From NCBI GenBank assembly GCA_024449915.1, contig JAMZAV010000105.1, forward strand, positions 62,001-126,000: a DNA stretch of 64,000 bases, given 5' to 3'. Every line of letters begins with the position of its first letter. Position 1 is the first letter of the stretch. Below the pieces are notes generated by a model. The model was given only the letters and a program-made list of their open reading frames with translations. It was not told the DNA's origin and ran no database searches. The DNA is from Sweltsa coloradensis (Eukaryota; Arthropoda; Insecta; Plecoptera; Chloroperlidae). A program made the position numbers and the translations under genes. This document shows, piece by piece, positions 34,986 through 48,200 of this stretch.

Positions 34986-37446
34986 GACACAAGTGTGACT
35001 GACGAATGTATCTTAAAGCGCTCATGCTACCTAATAGTTGTACTATAAGTCCTAGCCTGAGCTTTGTACACTTTTCCTTTAAACTTCTAGAGGCTGCAAT
35101 TTGTACCATAAAATACCGCCGGATTCAAATACTAAAGCACTAAAAATTATTGTACTGACTTGGACATCAAAAAAACTGAAAAGGTTGCGTTGAGCATGTA
35201 GAAATTAATGGATTTCAAGGTAAGATAAATAATTGCTAAAATATAGCGTCTCTCTTTGAACGTTGATTGTTGAACGTTGATTGAAATAAATGAGCCCTTA
35301 AGAGTATTTAGGAATCTGCCTCCCCCCCCCCCCAAGAGACTTTTGGCCCTTGGTCCTTCGTTACGCCACAGCTTACAGAACATTGTGAGTTGTGGGTTGT
35401 GAATTGTGAGTTGTGAGTTATGAGCGTATCCCGGGGAGTCTCCATCCTTCCAGAGGATGAAGTTCTGTTCAACAGATCTCCTCCATGCAGTTTTGCTCAG
35501 TGATCTCAAATTGAGTTTTACAAAAAACAATTTAAAACAAACCAACAAACGCAGATTCAAATCTCTCACAATTTTAGTCGCATCTTTTTGTTATTTTACA
35601 TAATTGTTTAAAAATGAAATATTAGGCGTTCATATATCACTTTTTCATTAATTGATTATAGAAAACAAACAAAAAATAAATTCAACTTTCTAGAATTAAG
35701 TATCTGTCCAATGGTTTAAAACACCAAAATAACTATGCATTTCCTTATTGATCTATGATAAATATTGAGAATCTGATCGGATAGGAGAGTACAGACGTCC
35801 TTCTTTATCATGTACGTTAAGTTGTATTCAGATGTAATGATTAATGGCTGCAGGACAAGAACGCGCCGAACATCAAATATGCACAAAACAGTTGTTATAG
35901 AATAAGATCATTAACCAGTCTTTAGAAAAGACCAATTATTTTTGGAGATTTTTTGGGTTGATGCAAGCTTCCACTATTGCTACTTTTTGAACGATTTTGG
36001 GTGCTAAGTTTGGCAAAAAATATACTTTTTATATAATTATTTATATTTTAAGCTTATATTATAGCTTACACTCATCGTTGAATATGCAATGAGTTTTTTT
36101 TTAATTATAAAAATAATTCGTATACCTCAACAAAATTGGAACGTAGTTTTGGAACAATGATTCTAAAAAATACGGGACAACGAATTAAATTCGTAATACT
36201 CTGTACAACAAAGATTTGAGAAAGAAGAAAGTGCTTATGAGTTTTGGCACTGAATTGGTAAATAATATCCAAGATTAAGTGCAGTGCACCATCGTTGTTA
36301 GTGCTACTCGTTTCGTTTCACAGGCCAGCTTTCAAAAAGATAGATAGGCTATATTGATGATAATCTGACTGAAATTGTCTACAAGAACTGAATAGCCTTT
36401 TTCCATGTAAAGAGCGAACATTTACAAAACAAAAACACTGGCTTGGAGTCTATGTCAAACCTTACCACGTTTGTTACGTTCCATCTTTACAGAAACATAG
36501 TATCGGTTTAAAGTGTAAAAATATAAATTATTTTTTATTTTGATGAGTCTGTTTACTTGGCCACAAGAACTGATGTACTCCCATTATGATAATGATAGAT
36601 TCAAGCAAATTTAAAATGTCCGAACTGGTATTTCAATATGAATGTGTACATTTTTGTAGTCATAAAATCTTTATCAAGTGGTTCAAAAATGATAGTACAA
36701 AACAAAATACAAACATTCAGTAGATAATAATGTATTGATGACTGATGAGGGCATCATACTAATGAAGGCCTAATCAATAAGAATAAAGATAATTTGAAAA
36801 TGCATTTAATTTGTATAATATGGATGGTTAAACTTTTAATACACTTTGTCTTTACAACGAAATATTAAGTATAGGTATGTAATTAATCAAAAACGTAGTT
36901 CAGTTGTGTGATTGGTACCTTTTTATCTTCCATTATCTATAAACAAAATCAATGCAAATAATGACTGAGAAAATTAGTGGTGTACTATAGTACTGATTTT
37001 TGAGTTCGAGTCGAGTCCGAAACGAGTAATAAAAATAACTCGAGTACCTAGTCTTATTTTTAAATTTCACTAATACACTCTTTGACTATATTTATTATTT
37101 AGAATATAAACAATATGAATGTTATTTTTTATGTTAGTGTAAATGTAGGCTCTAACATCTAATTGATTTAAAAATGTAACCTCTCTATATCGTTTTAATG
37201 ATCAAGCACAAATGTTATAAGTGCTAAGCTGTGACATGCAGTAAGTGATATTACATGAAAATGTTGAAATAAACATAATAGACATATTTTTATTATTTGT
37301 GCCCCAAAAAAGTTCAAAACTTCCGTAATGAATTTTATAATTTTGTATCTAAAGGACTCAGGTTACTATTATAAGTAAACAGCATTGGTATGGTATCGCC
37401 AAAAATAGATTTGGCCTAACGATTTTTACGTTTTCACACACGTGCG
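34986..37446. other. Intergenic, no gene seen
   Basis: AT-rich. A short heptamer-like run (TTGTGAG type) lies at 35382-35424. A poly-C tract is at 35322-35334. No exon recognised. Confidence 0.4.
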
Positions 37447-37470
37447 CGACCCGGCACCTCCACCAAAATC
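37447..37470 (-). repeat. Single copy of the GGTGGAGGTGCCGG core
   Basis: The minus strand reads TTTTGGTGGAGGTGCCGGGT, the same 20-base form as at 19.78, 20.52 and 23.76 kb. Confidence 0.8.
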
Positions 37471-37894
37471 GTTAAAAATACTCGCACACCCCTAGAAAAA
37501 ATGAATTATCTTTTTGGAAGTGGAAGAACTATTTAATTGTTTTTACTATTAGTATTTATCAGAGGAGTGTATTTTTTTAAAGTAAAACATTATCCATCCA
37601 TGCACGGTATAGTTAAGAAAATACCAGGACACTTTCTCCCCAACATTGCAAACCGGTACAAATATGTAATTTTAATGAGTCTCTCGGGACACCGGTACAA
37701 GTGTTCTGAAAACGGTACTGTACCAGTCAAACCGGTACGTCTGGTCGCCTTACTTATTATTGGTTATTCTTCTGACACATATTTTCTTTATTATCTATGA
37801 TATATGCAAAATTATCTCTTTGATTCTGCATAATATTATCTTATATTTTTAACAATTGAAGTTATTATCTTTATCTAGATAACTTTATTTTTTC

Positions 37895-38145
37895 TAATTT
37901 CTCGTGGGAAACCTTCCCATAGGGTACAATGCATGCCCCTCTTCAAGTGTCTATAATGTGGTACCTTTTGGAATTTGAACAATCATTGTGAAAAGAATGT
38001 CCGAGGGCTGTTTAATAGGACTTAATCCCTTACATTTGCACTAACGGCTGAATGAATAAAACTCGGAAGCAGTATTGTCCGTGGTGGGCTTCGAAACCGT
38101 GACCTGTCGAATCAGAGTCCCACACATTACGCATGAGCCACCACT
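37895..38145 (-). mobile_element. SINE, diverged full-length copy
   Basis: On the plus strand the order is tail to head: CTCGTGGGAAACCTTCCC, GCATGCCCCTCTTCAAGTGT, ATGTCCGAGGGCTGTTTAAT, then AACCGTGACCTGTCGAATCA at the tRNA-derived head. This is the minus-strand orientation of the family. Confidence 0.75.
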
Positions 38146-39109
38146 GTCTGTACAATATATTGTTCAGATGCAATACCATCTTTCTTGTCACAACATTGGA
38201 TCGTGGGTACAGGCATTTAATCTCCAGGTAAAGGCTAGCTCTTCACAAAAAATGTTATGCATCCTTTCTAAAACTGTCAATAACATCGAATGATTATTGT
38301 TAATTATTTTCGACTACCATCAATAATTGGTAAAAATTGAAAACACCCGTGCGAATCGAATCGCAGGTAGCAGAAGTTTTTATTTTTATTTTTGTAAAAT
38401 CACAAATTTTAATTTATAATAATATTTGAATGTGTGCGCCGTCGTATAAGGGTATCCCAAGTGCCATCTCTCGTGAGAAACTTCAACTACCGGTACCTCT
38501 GAAACATGGCCGACCAGATCTGCCCTCTGCTGGCAGAATACCACACTACTCTAACAACTCTCGGAGCCCGAACTCTCACGAGCTATCCCGAACTTAACAA
38601 CCCATTTTTGGGCGGTGATTTTGAACATTCTAAAAATATCACATTTTTTAAAAATCTCTCATTTTGTTCTGTTTACATTACATTTTTACGATGACAAGAA
38701 TATGTTATTTTTCCTTTAAAACACTTGTCTATGTAAGTGATTAATAACAATGTTTCTTTTTAAATCGGTGTCGGTCCGTCGCGTGAAGAAATGTAGACAT
38801 CGCGGGATGCCAAGACCAAAATAACCACGGAGCCTCCCCAAAGACTTGACTGCGTGCGTGGACAGTATTCACACCAACTAGGAGGGAAACACACCACAAA
38901 TTAAGCTCGAAACAAAAACGGTACGTACTTCCATATTAATTAGCTTCATCTAAATGATTAGGCCTATTAATACTTGCATTGTTTTTTTGTTGAAATGCGT
39001 GAGGTTTTATCGTTTTTGTTTTTGATTTAAAAAATGAAATCGAGCGATTTTCTAATAATTTTGATGAGATTGTGATCATTTTAAATTAAAAGCAAAAATT
39101 AAATATAAT
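38146..39109. other. Intergenic, possible untranslated first exon
   Basis: 38775-38921 is richer in CpG than its flanks (GGTCCGTCGCGTGAAGAAAT onward) and ends at ACG|GTACGT, a good splice donor at 38922. It could be a non-coding first exon of the gene whose exons lie at 48.2 and 54.8 kb. This is a guess from position and composition only. Confidence 0.2.
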
Positions 39110-40390
39110 TTTAGATGGTATGATTGAAACATGTTGTGTCTGAACTGAAGAGATGTTATGTCTGAAACGTTTCGTGTCTCAAGCGGTGTTCGGTTTGTAA
39201 CATGTTGTGTCTGAAGAGGTGTTATGTTTAAAACATGTTGTTTCTTAAACATTGGTTGTTATTAACATGTTGAAGAGATGTTATGATTAAAACAAGCATG
39301 CCTACATGCATACCCAAAATAACGATCGAACTGTGTTATGTGGTAAAATGTTTCTTGAACAGAAAACCCCGGTCAGGAAAATAAGCCTTTAGAATCGTCT
39401 TAGAATTGCTGAATAATGGCAATTGCAACATAAAAGGCACGTCAAACGGAGAGCATTTTTGTTTTTTTTACCGTGAAACATGACACATAGATAAGACAGA
39501 CAGACAGACGTCTGGAGAGAGTATGCATATAGGGTCCAACATGTTGTTTATTGATGTTATGTTTGAAGCATGTGTCTGAAGCGATATTGTGATTGAATCA
39601 TGTTGTGTCTGAACCATATTGTGTCTGAGGCATTTGTCTGAATAGTTTTGAGTATGAAGTTTAAACTGATGTCTGAACCATGTGTGCCTGAAATGATGTT
39701 ATGACATAATCATGTTGTGCCTGAAACGATGATGTGTCTAAATCATGTTTTGCTGAAGCGATTTTATGTCTAAATTATGTTGTGTCTAAACTGATGTCTA
39801 AAGTGAATCATGTGAGCCTGAAATGAAGTTTTGTTTAAAACATGTTGTGCCTAAAGCGATCTTGTGTGTGAATCATTGTATCTGAAGTGATTTTATGTCT
39901 AAATCATGTTGTGTCTGAAGCGATGTTGTATCTTAGACAGGGTTTGTTAAAATGAAGGGTGGTGTGTAAAACATGTGTGTTGAGGCGATTTATGTCTAAA
40001 TCATGTTGTGTCTAAAGTGAGGGTTGTTGAAAGTGATATGTGTCTGAAGCATGTTATGTCTTGAAGACATGTTTTCTGGGGAAAGCAGGTCGTGTGAAGC
40101 TGCTTGTGTCTGAAGCGATGTTGTATCTTAGACAGGGTTTGCTTGAACAGGGTTGTGTGAAACATGTTTAGTTGAGGCGAACTATGACTTAATCATGTTG
40201 TGTCTAAAGTGAAGTTGTCTGAAATGTGAATCATGTTGTACCTGAAGCGATGTTATGTCTGAAACATGTTTTCTGTGAAGCAAGGTTGTGTGAAGCATGT
40301 TGTGTCTGAAGCTATGTTATGTCTTAGACATGACATGTTGTGTCTGAAATGAAGCGCGATCGTGTATATCATGCGCTGTTTGAAGTGAAG
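39110..40390. repeat. 1.3-kb degenerate satellite (CATGTTGTGTCTGAAGCGAT)
   Basis: Dozens of variants of ATGTTGTGTCTGAA alternate with GCGATGTTATGTCT/AAAC. The basic half-unit is about 16-18 bp and a two-part unit about 33 bp. Units are heavily mutated, so the array is old. No coding or structural role seen. Confidence 0.85.
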
Positions 40391-41018
40391 TTTATTTTGA
40401 ATTTATTTTTTTAATTGTAGCTTGGTGCTTATCAAATAATTGCTAAAACTGGCAATATGTCGATTAACAATCAGTCAACAGTTGCGTGCGTTCATTTGAC
40501 AATTTTATACCTTAGAATAATAATAACTGACAACATGATCTGTGCAGTGTGCACTGGAAAAAATAAAACCCAGCTGTAGCGTTCTTGCCTAACTGATGTC
40601 ATTAAATGAAGATAGACGTCCAAATGAATTGATATGATTTATGAAATAGCGTTATCAGCTTGTGCAAAAACAGAATATTTACCAATAAACTTTGCACTGC
40701 TGCGGAAAAACTCAAAGAATAATTATCAGTGAATGAAGCCCTCAGCAGTTCAGTGTACATCAAGCATATTATATAATAATAACCGAACACTGAAACAGTT
40801 TATGTGAATTGATGAGTTCCGAACTGTAAACATTTATAAAATTATGTTTATTTGACCCAGTGGTTGCCAAATTGTGATACAAAACTCTAGCAGAACAAAA
40901 CATAAAACCAATTATTTTATAAACATGGTTTTTTCAAAGGTTAGGGCTTTTATAATAATACAATTTTTTTGCTTGACGAAGTCTATACATCTCTAACTTA
41001 TTGAGGTCTCTAATTCAG
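40391..41018. other. Intergenic, no gene seen
   Basis: AT-rich, nothing recognised. Confidence 0.4.
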
Positions 41019-41225
41019 TAAATTATCTGTCGAATCCCACTACGGGCATTACTGACTGAAATTTGATTCCAAGTTTTCCTTGAGTCAAGAAGTGAAATGC
41101 TTGGATTGAATCCTCTTCCATAATCCGAGCATTCATTCCCTCCCATCCTAACTCATTCCAAATACCTCGGCAATGACCTGAACTGAATTGAACTGATAAT
41201 GGGCAGGTTTCCATAACAATATTAC
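41019..41225 (+). mobile_element. SINE, strongly diverged
   Basis: TCGAATCCCACTACGGGCAT then TACTGACTGAAATTTG, GGATTGAATCCTCTTCCAT and a GGGCAGGTTTCCA end match the SINE family in order, with many substitutions. Confidence 0.55.
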
Positions 41226-42115
41226 ATCATCCTCGTCTCCATATCAAATTAAATAAACTAATTGTTAATTTCGGCACACATACAATTGCAGGGATGGGCA
41301 CATCTTTGTTTATCCTAATAAATGGTGTGCACAAGCGTTATCCAATATGGCTGATGATGGTTGTTGCTTGATAACGTATTTTTCGTTATGATTAATGGAT
41401 ATGTCAGATAACAGAAAATAATCAGGGAAGCACAAAACGGTTGTCAGGGTAAATAAGATATTAAAGTTGCTTCTGTAAGGCACGTTGCATTGACAAAATA
41501 TAAATCAAGCCTCCTGAGCTAGGCACACATTTTGTGGTAGGTGTACCTGTGCGATGCTAATGTGGCAACATTATAAATGGGATGTGTATTGAGCGTCTTC
41601 TGAATCGATATTTCACTGTCAAACGTTCAATGGGAAGGGTGGAGTTTATTCATATTCTGTTTATCGACTTCTGAGTAAACCACAGGCGTAGCCTACTTAA
41701 AGGAACAAAATAATTGACAAAAACTTTATGCTTTCCTATTTCTAGTTTTCAGTGGGTGGCAGTAAACGCGCAAGCAGGCACCGTACTCTATATTATAGTG
41801 TACTGGGGCTATTTAAAATTAAATGAGCAATTTCTTAAAGTTCGCGTGCACCGAAGTGTGCCTATCCCCCCCCCCTTCTCCCACGCCACAATCAAAGTGT
41901 ACTTCCGCTGCAAAGTAGTATAATTTCAGTGTAGTTCGCGTCACTGCCTAGCCTCGAAAATAGTAAAAAAAAAAAAAAAACTTGGTGTAAGGATGCCCGC
42001 TGTAGCATCAGTTTTATCCGGGGTGACCCTATTCAGATCCATAACTATGTTATTAAGTATTAAGGAGCTTGGATTATTGTGACTGAAATGTACAAGGGTA
42101 GCATTGAAAATAAAC
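41226..42115. other. Intergenic, no gene seen
   Basis: Poly-A run at 41965-41980. Nothing else recognised. Confidence 0.4.
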
Positions 42116-42200
42116 ACATTTTCAGTGAGGATTGGCAAGGGTGGAATTCGAACCGTGACCTCCCGAATCAGAATGTTACGCCTACGGAGTTTGGCCTTTA
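42116..42200 (-). mobile_element. SINE head fragment (tRNA-derived)
   Basis: ATTGGCAAGGGTGGAATTCG then AACCGTGACCTCCCGAATCA is the minus-strand form of the SINE head. The central part and tail are absent. Confidence 0.5.
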
Positions 42201-42839
42201 AGGCAGTCTGTACCCTCGTGGCTTGTGCCGAGTGACCTTCTAATCTAATGTACAGTCAACAGTGTCCCGACTCCCGTCTAAAGCAAACAGACTATAGATG
42301 CTAATAATACTTGATGTACGGTGTTGTCGCCGCTATTCTTGTCGACAGTCACTATTCCTCGCCCAACATTTCGCCGGTAACAATGCTTGGACCAATCATT
42401 GCGTCTACACTTATTTCTAATTCGTATTTACCTGCAAAATTGTTATGCTAACTTGGGAGGTCCATTACCCACAGCGTCAAAACATAATGTTTGAATGCCA
42501 AAGTTACTGTTGACAAAACGTAATTTTGTAACACATTCGAGTTTTCGAAATAAAGTGGTGAAATATATAATATATATCCTGATCAAAATATGTCTGGTTA
42601 GAAAAAAGCCTACAGTTTGTCTCATCTTAACTAGAGCCCGGCGTTTTGTGGGTTCAAAGAGCGCAGACAGTGGTGGTCAGGTTGTAAACCCGTGTAAACC
42701 TATCACAGTTTGACAGCTGAAGTGGACTCCGCAGAGCAGTAAAGTACAGTCACATCCAGTGCGAACTTGGCCCTATATCCTGTATGAGGATGATATAGTG
42801 TGAAATGCCATGTGGATGGGTAGAATATGTTTGATTCTC
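42201..42839. other. Intergenic, no gene seen
   Basis: Nothing recognised. Confidence 0.4.
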
Positions 42840-43050
42840 AAATGGCCGAATGATTTGGTGTAAAACGCTCGTTAGCAGATGTCTGCGGTGATGCTCGCAA
42901 ATGGCCGCATGGTCTAGTGTCAAATGCAAGGTGGTAGAATGTCTGATGGTCAAATGGCCGCATGGTCTAGTGTCAAATGCAAGGTGGTAGAATGTCTGAT
43001 GGTCAAATGACCGCATGGTCTAGTGTCAAATGCAAGGTGGTAGAATGTCC
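42840..43050. repeat. 53-bp minisatellite, about 3-4 units
   Basis: Units with CAAATGGCCGCATGGTCTAG and TGTCAAATGCAAGGTGGTAG repeat at a 53-bp step (ATGGCCGC at 42901 and 42954, ATGACCGC at 43007). A diverged unit lies to the left. Confidence 0.9.
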
Positions 43051-43237
43051 CTCATTAAACCAATGTTTGTGAAAGTAATAAATCGACAAGTGTTAAGTGA
43101 AGAAATTAAAAAAATAAAATGCTCACTTATGAAGTACTACGCAAAATAGAAATAAAGGGTTTCGAACTCGAAGTCAAATTGTTCCATGTTTCAATGCCGT
43201 GCAGTGTATTTTGAATATGTTCCATTAGATTTATTAG

Positions 43238-43433
43238 AACAGATTACGAAGAAATCGGTTGGAACTTGGAAGTTGGAATAGACCGAAATTACAAGAAAGT
43301 GAAAGATGCTGATGTTGATCTTCTAGCGTACATCGGTCTTGATCCCCAAAACCCATTGACCCAAAGTAGAAAACAAGCAATGCATTGTATGAACATTTGC
43401 AAGCGTGCCTGGTGTTGTTGTAGCACTTTATAG
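43238..43433 (+). pseudogene. Coding-like open frame, possibly a decayed death-domain exon
   Basis: A 64-codon frame runs from an AG acceptor-like site (TTATTAG at 43231-43237) to a TAG at 43431-43433. The peptide includes DYEEIGWNLEVGIDRNYKKV, then DADVDLLAYIGLDPQNPLTQ and SRKQAMHCMNICKRAW. The spacing of WNL, the acidic/Leu middle, and KQA-x-x-x-x-x-x-x-K-x-x-W resembles the late helices of death domains (helical adaptor modules of apoptosis and immunity), where an L-x-x-A-x-x-x-L-x-x-W motif closes the fold. There is no start codon near the beginning and the frame ends in a Cys run and stop. It may be a fragment of a duplicated gene or a 3' exon. The match is by eye only. Confidence 0.3.
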
Positions 43434-43985
43434 TGGAGGGCTCCGTGCATTGCGCCTATTATAAGAAATCCTCTTTCTTTTTATTTCCATGTTTACAGCT
43501 TCGTTGGCCGCATGCCTGATCCCTTTAACGTTTTATAAATCTGTGTCAACTGGCAAACGATATTGAAATAACAAATAGTTTGCAACACGAAATGACCGTG
43601 CGTTATTCCCGACGCCCCAGTCATACATTCGTCGATATCAACTTCTCTTCTCTGTCATGAGTATAAATATAGCTCGGCATCGGCATCACAGTTCTTACTG
43701 TCATGAAATAGGCATGAAAATATGTGCGCCAAATAAATAAACTTGACGCCAGGATGTGGCCTATTTCGTGCAAGGCTCTGGAAATAGTGACCGTCGCTTT
43801 GCAATCCATAATATACACGTAACGCTATTTCAGTAACGATAAAGCAGCCGGCTGCGGGTCACCTGAACGCAGACGCGTACGACGGGGTGCTACACTCAGC
43901 TAGAAGCATAGTCTTACATAATAGGGTCAGTCCAGTATCCAGAGCTTTATCCTAGAGATAGAAACTCTGGTTCATGCTTGTGGGG
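43434..43985. other. Intergenic, no gene seen
   Basis: Nothing recognised. Confidence 0.4.
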
Positions 43986-44215
43986 ACACCTTCACACCTC
44001 CCCCCACTAACCCTATAGACTGTCTTCCCATGTCACTTGCTACCGGTCCGAGGCTTGTAACTGTCCACCTCATTTCTTCCCATGTCACTTGGTCTTTCTT
44101 TGTAACTTGTCACTGCCTCCAGTGACTCTTCCCATGGCACTTGCTCCTACTTTGGGTCTTGTCTTGTCACTGCCACTACCACTCACTTTTTCCATGTCAC
44201 TTGGTTTTCCACAAG
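43986..44215. repeat. Degenerate tandem repeat (TTCCCATGTCACTTGCT)
   Basis: Four or five diverged units of about 50-60 bp with CCCATGTCACTTG as anchor (44028, 44079 and 44132 region, 44192). Pyrimidine-rich. Confidence 0.6.
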
Positions 44216-46839
44216 TTTAAATGTCCTCAGTATGAAGTATGAACACGTTTATCCTAAAGAAATAGGCCTACTATCACCGTCGAATTGCTTGCAGTCTACT
44301 GTTTATTTTACTGCTTGACTTATAAAACAAAACCCAGACCAGTTATCGGAAATTCACGTTCACCTTGCTTTTGAGAATCGTTACAAACTTAGATTTTTTA
44401 TTTTCTAAGGTTTGTTTAGATCGGAAACTTTGAAAGGAAAACAAAGTTCCTGTTTTTGAAGAGATGGGATGAGAACTTAAAGTCAAACTAAATATTTCGT
44501 CAAACCAATGCTATATAGGTTTGTGTACACATTATCTGCTCAAATTCCTGTAATTATTAAATAATTGTGAGACTGCCAGTTGACCACCGGGCCGCAAATG
44601 AAAGCTATTCGTAGACCTATTTGGACGAATGGTCCTTTTTTTTAAAGAAACAACTTAATTTCATAAAGTTCCTTATTTGGGGAAGCTTGCTCAAGACTGA
44701 TCGTATATTTTACACACTGTCATAGAAAGTGTACGTGTAAGATTACTGATTTAAAAGTGGGGGAACCCTAACTGTTACTTTATTGAGGCATTTATTAATG
44801 CATGTACTCCCCACCTAGCGCATTGTTATGGCGTCTGGCGTCTGGAGTCTCAAGGTTCCGAGTATAGGCAATCAATAAGCATCTCTGAAATATATAATAT
44901 TGCAAATTCTTCGTATACTCAGATCAACCGATACATTCATGTTGTTATACTTAACTGGATTCGATTTTTTGTTCATTTTTCAAAATGCTTTGACTTTCTG
45001 CTTCCAAAGCACCATCTACCACAATGTAATCTATTATCCTCCATGCGACTGATGAACACCAAAATGCAGTGTGTGTGTATTGGCACCTCGTGTAGTTTCA
45101 CATTATAATAAGATTAATCAATGGCGAGCGAAAAGAAGACGTGATAATTAATGGTTTCAGTGGGGGAACAGCTAACGGATTCTTCAGTCGACACTATTGA
45201 ATGCGTACTGCCAACAGGCACTTTTTGATTGCGTGCATGTGTAGTGGGAGTTCAAAGGTGTTCTTCGAGAAAATGGCCATCAACAACACCGAAATAAATA
45301 TGCAAATCTTCAGGTATACTCACGATCAACGGAACATCATGTTGTACAAACAACTGAGGAGACTGTTTTTTGTCTTTTCAAAATGTTTTTTACCGTGATC
45401 TATCAAAGCTCATACTACACAATGACTATTAATCCATGCGAACTGATTTAACACCAAAATTGCCAGTGTGTGTGTTTGGACCTCGTTAGTTTTTTTCCAC
45501 ATAATAATAAGCATAGTACCAATGGCTAAAATGAAACTCGTGTCATTGAACTGTTCCCCAAAATACCCGCACCTGCGCAACTAGGACATTCCCAAAATCC
45601 ACACCAGTTGAAGACGCTACTGCCCAACATTCAAACAAAACTTAGAAATTACAGAATTGTAGTACGTAAAAGCATTTTATTGATAAAATTAAGGTGGGAG
45701 CAAAAGGCAATGTTTTCATGTGAGAGAAGAATTTGGCCAACCACCGACGAAAAATATGAACAAATCAGGTAGTGCAATGGGATTGCTAATATTCACTAGT
45801 TAGCCGAAGAAATATTTTTTGGATTATGCGGTTATCCCTTGTAATGTAATGTAGAATGTGGCGTAAGTTGTAGAATGACCAATATAATAAAATGTAAATC
45901 GACAATATTGCATGCGGATTTCGGACGTATACTGTAGTTCATTTGGTGTTTGAAAGTGTGGATTTTTGCACACTGTATGATATATAGTGATAATGTAATC
46001 ATTGCAAATAACTCGAAAACTAATTCAGTACTATATTTTTTTATTACTATTACTTAGTACTTTCGAGAATATACTATATTTGAATTGGGTCGATTTTACT
46101 ATTGGTAGGCCTCTTGAATGAATCCACTCTTCTTCCCCCCCCCCCCCTCCTCTCTATTGTAGACTCAAATAATACATTCCATGATATTGATGTGGAAGTA
46201 ATTGCAATGCAATTACGTAAGTATTGTGAGAAAAGGCGCTTAAAGCATTGATATAATATAAGTGCAAATCCATGTACTAATATGCTTCAAAGAAACCCTA
46301 AATGATTAAGTACTAAAAATGTGCTTCCTAGAGCACTTTTTGGCGGATCACACGGTAACTGACGTCGCACGCGCGTACCACACTTGACCACTGACGTACC
46401 CGGCGCCATCTTGATGACGTCATAACCACGTGGTCCTGTTCTGTGTGGGATGTCAACTTCAGCTTGCTCGTCCAAGAGAAGTGCGCCAGAACTCTGCGAT
46501 TATTAAGATTGTAGTTGGGATTTTGGCACAAATGTGGTATCCTAGAATACTAGATATTAAAATACGCTAATGCATATTGTTTTATCGCCATCAAATCGTT
46601 TGAAGTTGGTCCAAGACATAATAATTTCACTCTCGGAGCAATTTAGGATTTCCGAAGTATATCTACGTAATGTGGATGGGGTTTCCGACTTTTATTTCAT
46701 TTTATCATATTTATAGTCGTATTCTTTTAGTTCGCATATTATATTATGCAATTAACATAATCCCGCTGGTCGGTCCTTGGACAACCTCGTTGTCTTTTAG
46801 ACTGAGTATGCGACACAAATTCTGTACAGATATATTAAA
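44216..46839. other. Intergenic, no gene seen
   Basis: AT-rich. The stretches 45020-45130 and 45390-45510 resemble each other (both have ACCAAAATGCAGTGTGTGTG-like text and CACATAATAATAAG), so a diverged duplication is likely. A poly-C tract is at 46135-46147. Confidence 0.4.
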
Positions 46840-47215
46840 AATGTGTATACTATGTGTATCTACAGAAATATTGTGGGAAGATACATAAGACCGTTGGTAG
46901 AGGCACAAATATTCTGTGTATACATAAGACCGTGGGGCAAAATCAGAAATCGTGTGTGTGTGTGTGTATAAGTCCGTGGGTAGAACACAAATTGTGTGTA
47001 TACACAAACTGTGTGTAACTAGATAAGAGCGTGGGTAGAGACACACAGATCGTGGGTAGAGACACACAGATCGTGTGTAGATACCTTAAGAGCGTGGGTA
47101 GAGACATGCAGATCTATAGATACATGTTGATCTCGGGTAGAGACACAGATCGTGTGTAGATACATGTAGATCGTGGGTAGAGACAACAGACAGATCGTGT
47201 GTGTGTAGAGACACG
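46840..47215. repeat. Degenerate tandem repeat (GATCGTGTGTAGATACAT)
   Basis: Repeated CGTGGGTAGAGACACA and CGTGTGTAGATACATA variants of about 20-40 bp, with a short (GT)n inside. Minus-strand open frames (LYPRS repeats) are artefacts of the array. Confidence 0.8.
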
Positions 47216-48200
47216 TAGACTATTTGATGGCGCGTGTCGTGATGATAGTCCCCGGTGGACACGCCTACGCACGCAGCAACGTCTTCAAGACTTGTAAAAA
47301 TAGAGCGCTTAAATCTACAATACATCCAGATGGAAAACATTTCTCCTGTACTAATTGGCAGTTGGCTTCGACACCACCTTTCAAATCGATTTAATTCCGA
47401 CGGAATGCTCAGTGGTGCTCATTACAATCCTGCGCTTCGAATGATGGTACGTTGTGTAGGGCTAAAGAGGGAGGACAAGGGAAGCAACGTGACAAGGGCA
47501 TTAGACAAGACATTAGAGGTTGCCAATTTTTACACAAAAACAAAACTACTGATGATTGTCCTTGCGACGAATGTTTGTGTCCTTGCTTGCGATTTTCGGA
47601 CTTGAACCGTGGAAATTGACCCCGTAAGTTATGGATAACCTTGGCACACATTGTTGATATGTTGAGGGATGCAGTGTATAAGGGGTGTGCATACAGTGTA
47701 CCGTCTAGCTGGAGCCAATAGGAAGCCTACTAACGACAGCGTGCCGTTGAAAAACAATTAGAAGTGCAATCATCATTGACACCTAACAAGTGCATGTGCA
47801 AGAAACCTTTTCCTTGTTTTGAGATTGCTAATATGTTGTTTTTTGTGAGAAAACATACAGGTCTTTGTACATAACAAACAACACAACCCCTTCGTTCAGA
47901 CTCTGTAGCAGGCGCACTAAGTAAGGGTGTGAATGGCCAATCTAGTTCAGGATAAAAGTAATGTTCTTTAACTGGTCTCAACAGCCATTTGAGCTGGTTA
48001 ATATCTGCTGCCACTTGTCGAACTTGCGTGTGGCATGTTGAATACGAATGTGGAGGGAATGGAAAATATACAGGTTTTAATATCCAATGATACCAATACT
48101 TAAATTGTTTCGACGTCCGTTTTCTTCAAACATGATCAGCTTAGTATTGTTATCTATTACGTATTTGTTTTTAATGATGTGTCTTATGTTTGTTTCCAGA
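47216..48200. other. Intergenic or intron, no gene seen
   Basis: Open frames at 47255-47605 show no recognisable domain. The sequence ends in TTTGTTTCCAG, a good splice acceptor for the following exon. Confidence 0.4.

Noticed and set aside
46744..47340. Minus-strand frames with LYPRS repeats
   Set aside because: They follow the degenerate GATCGTGTGTAGATACAT array and show no splice signals or domain.
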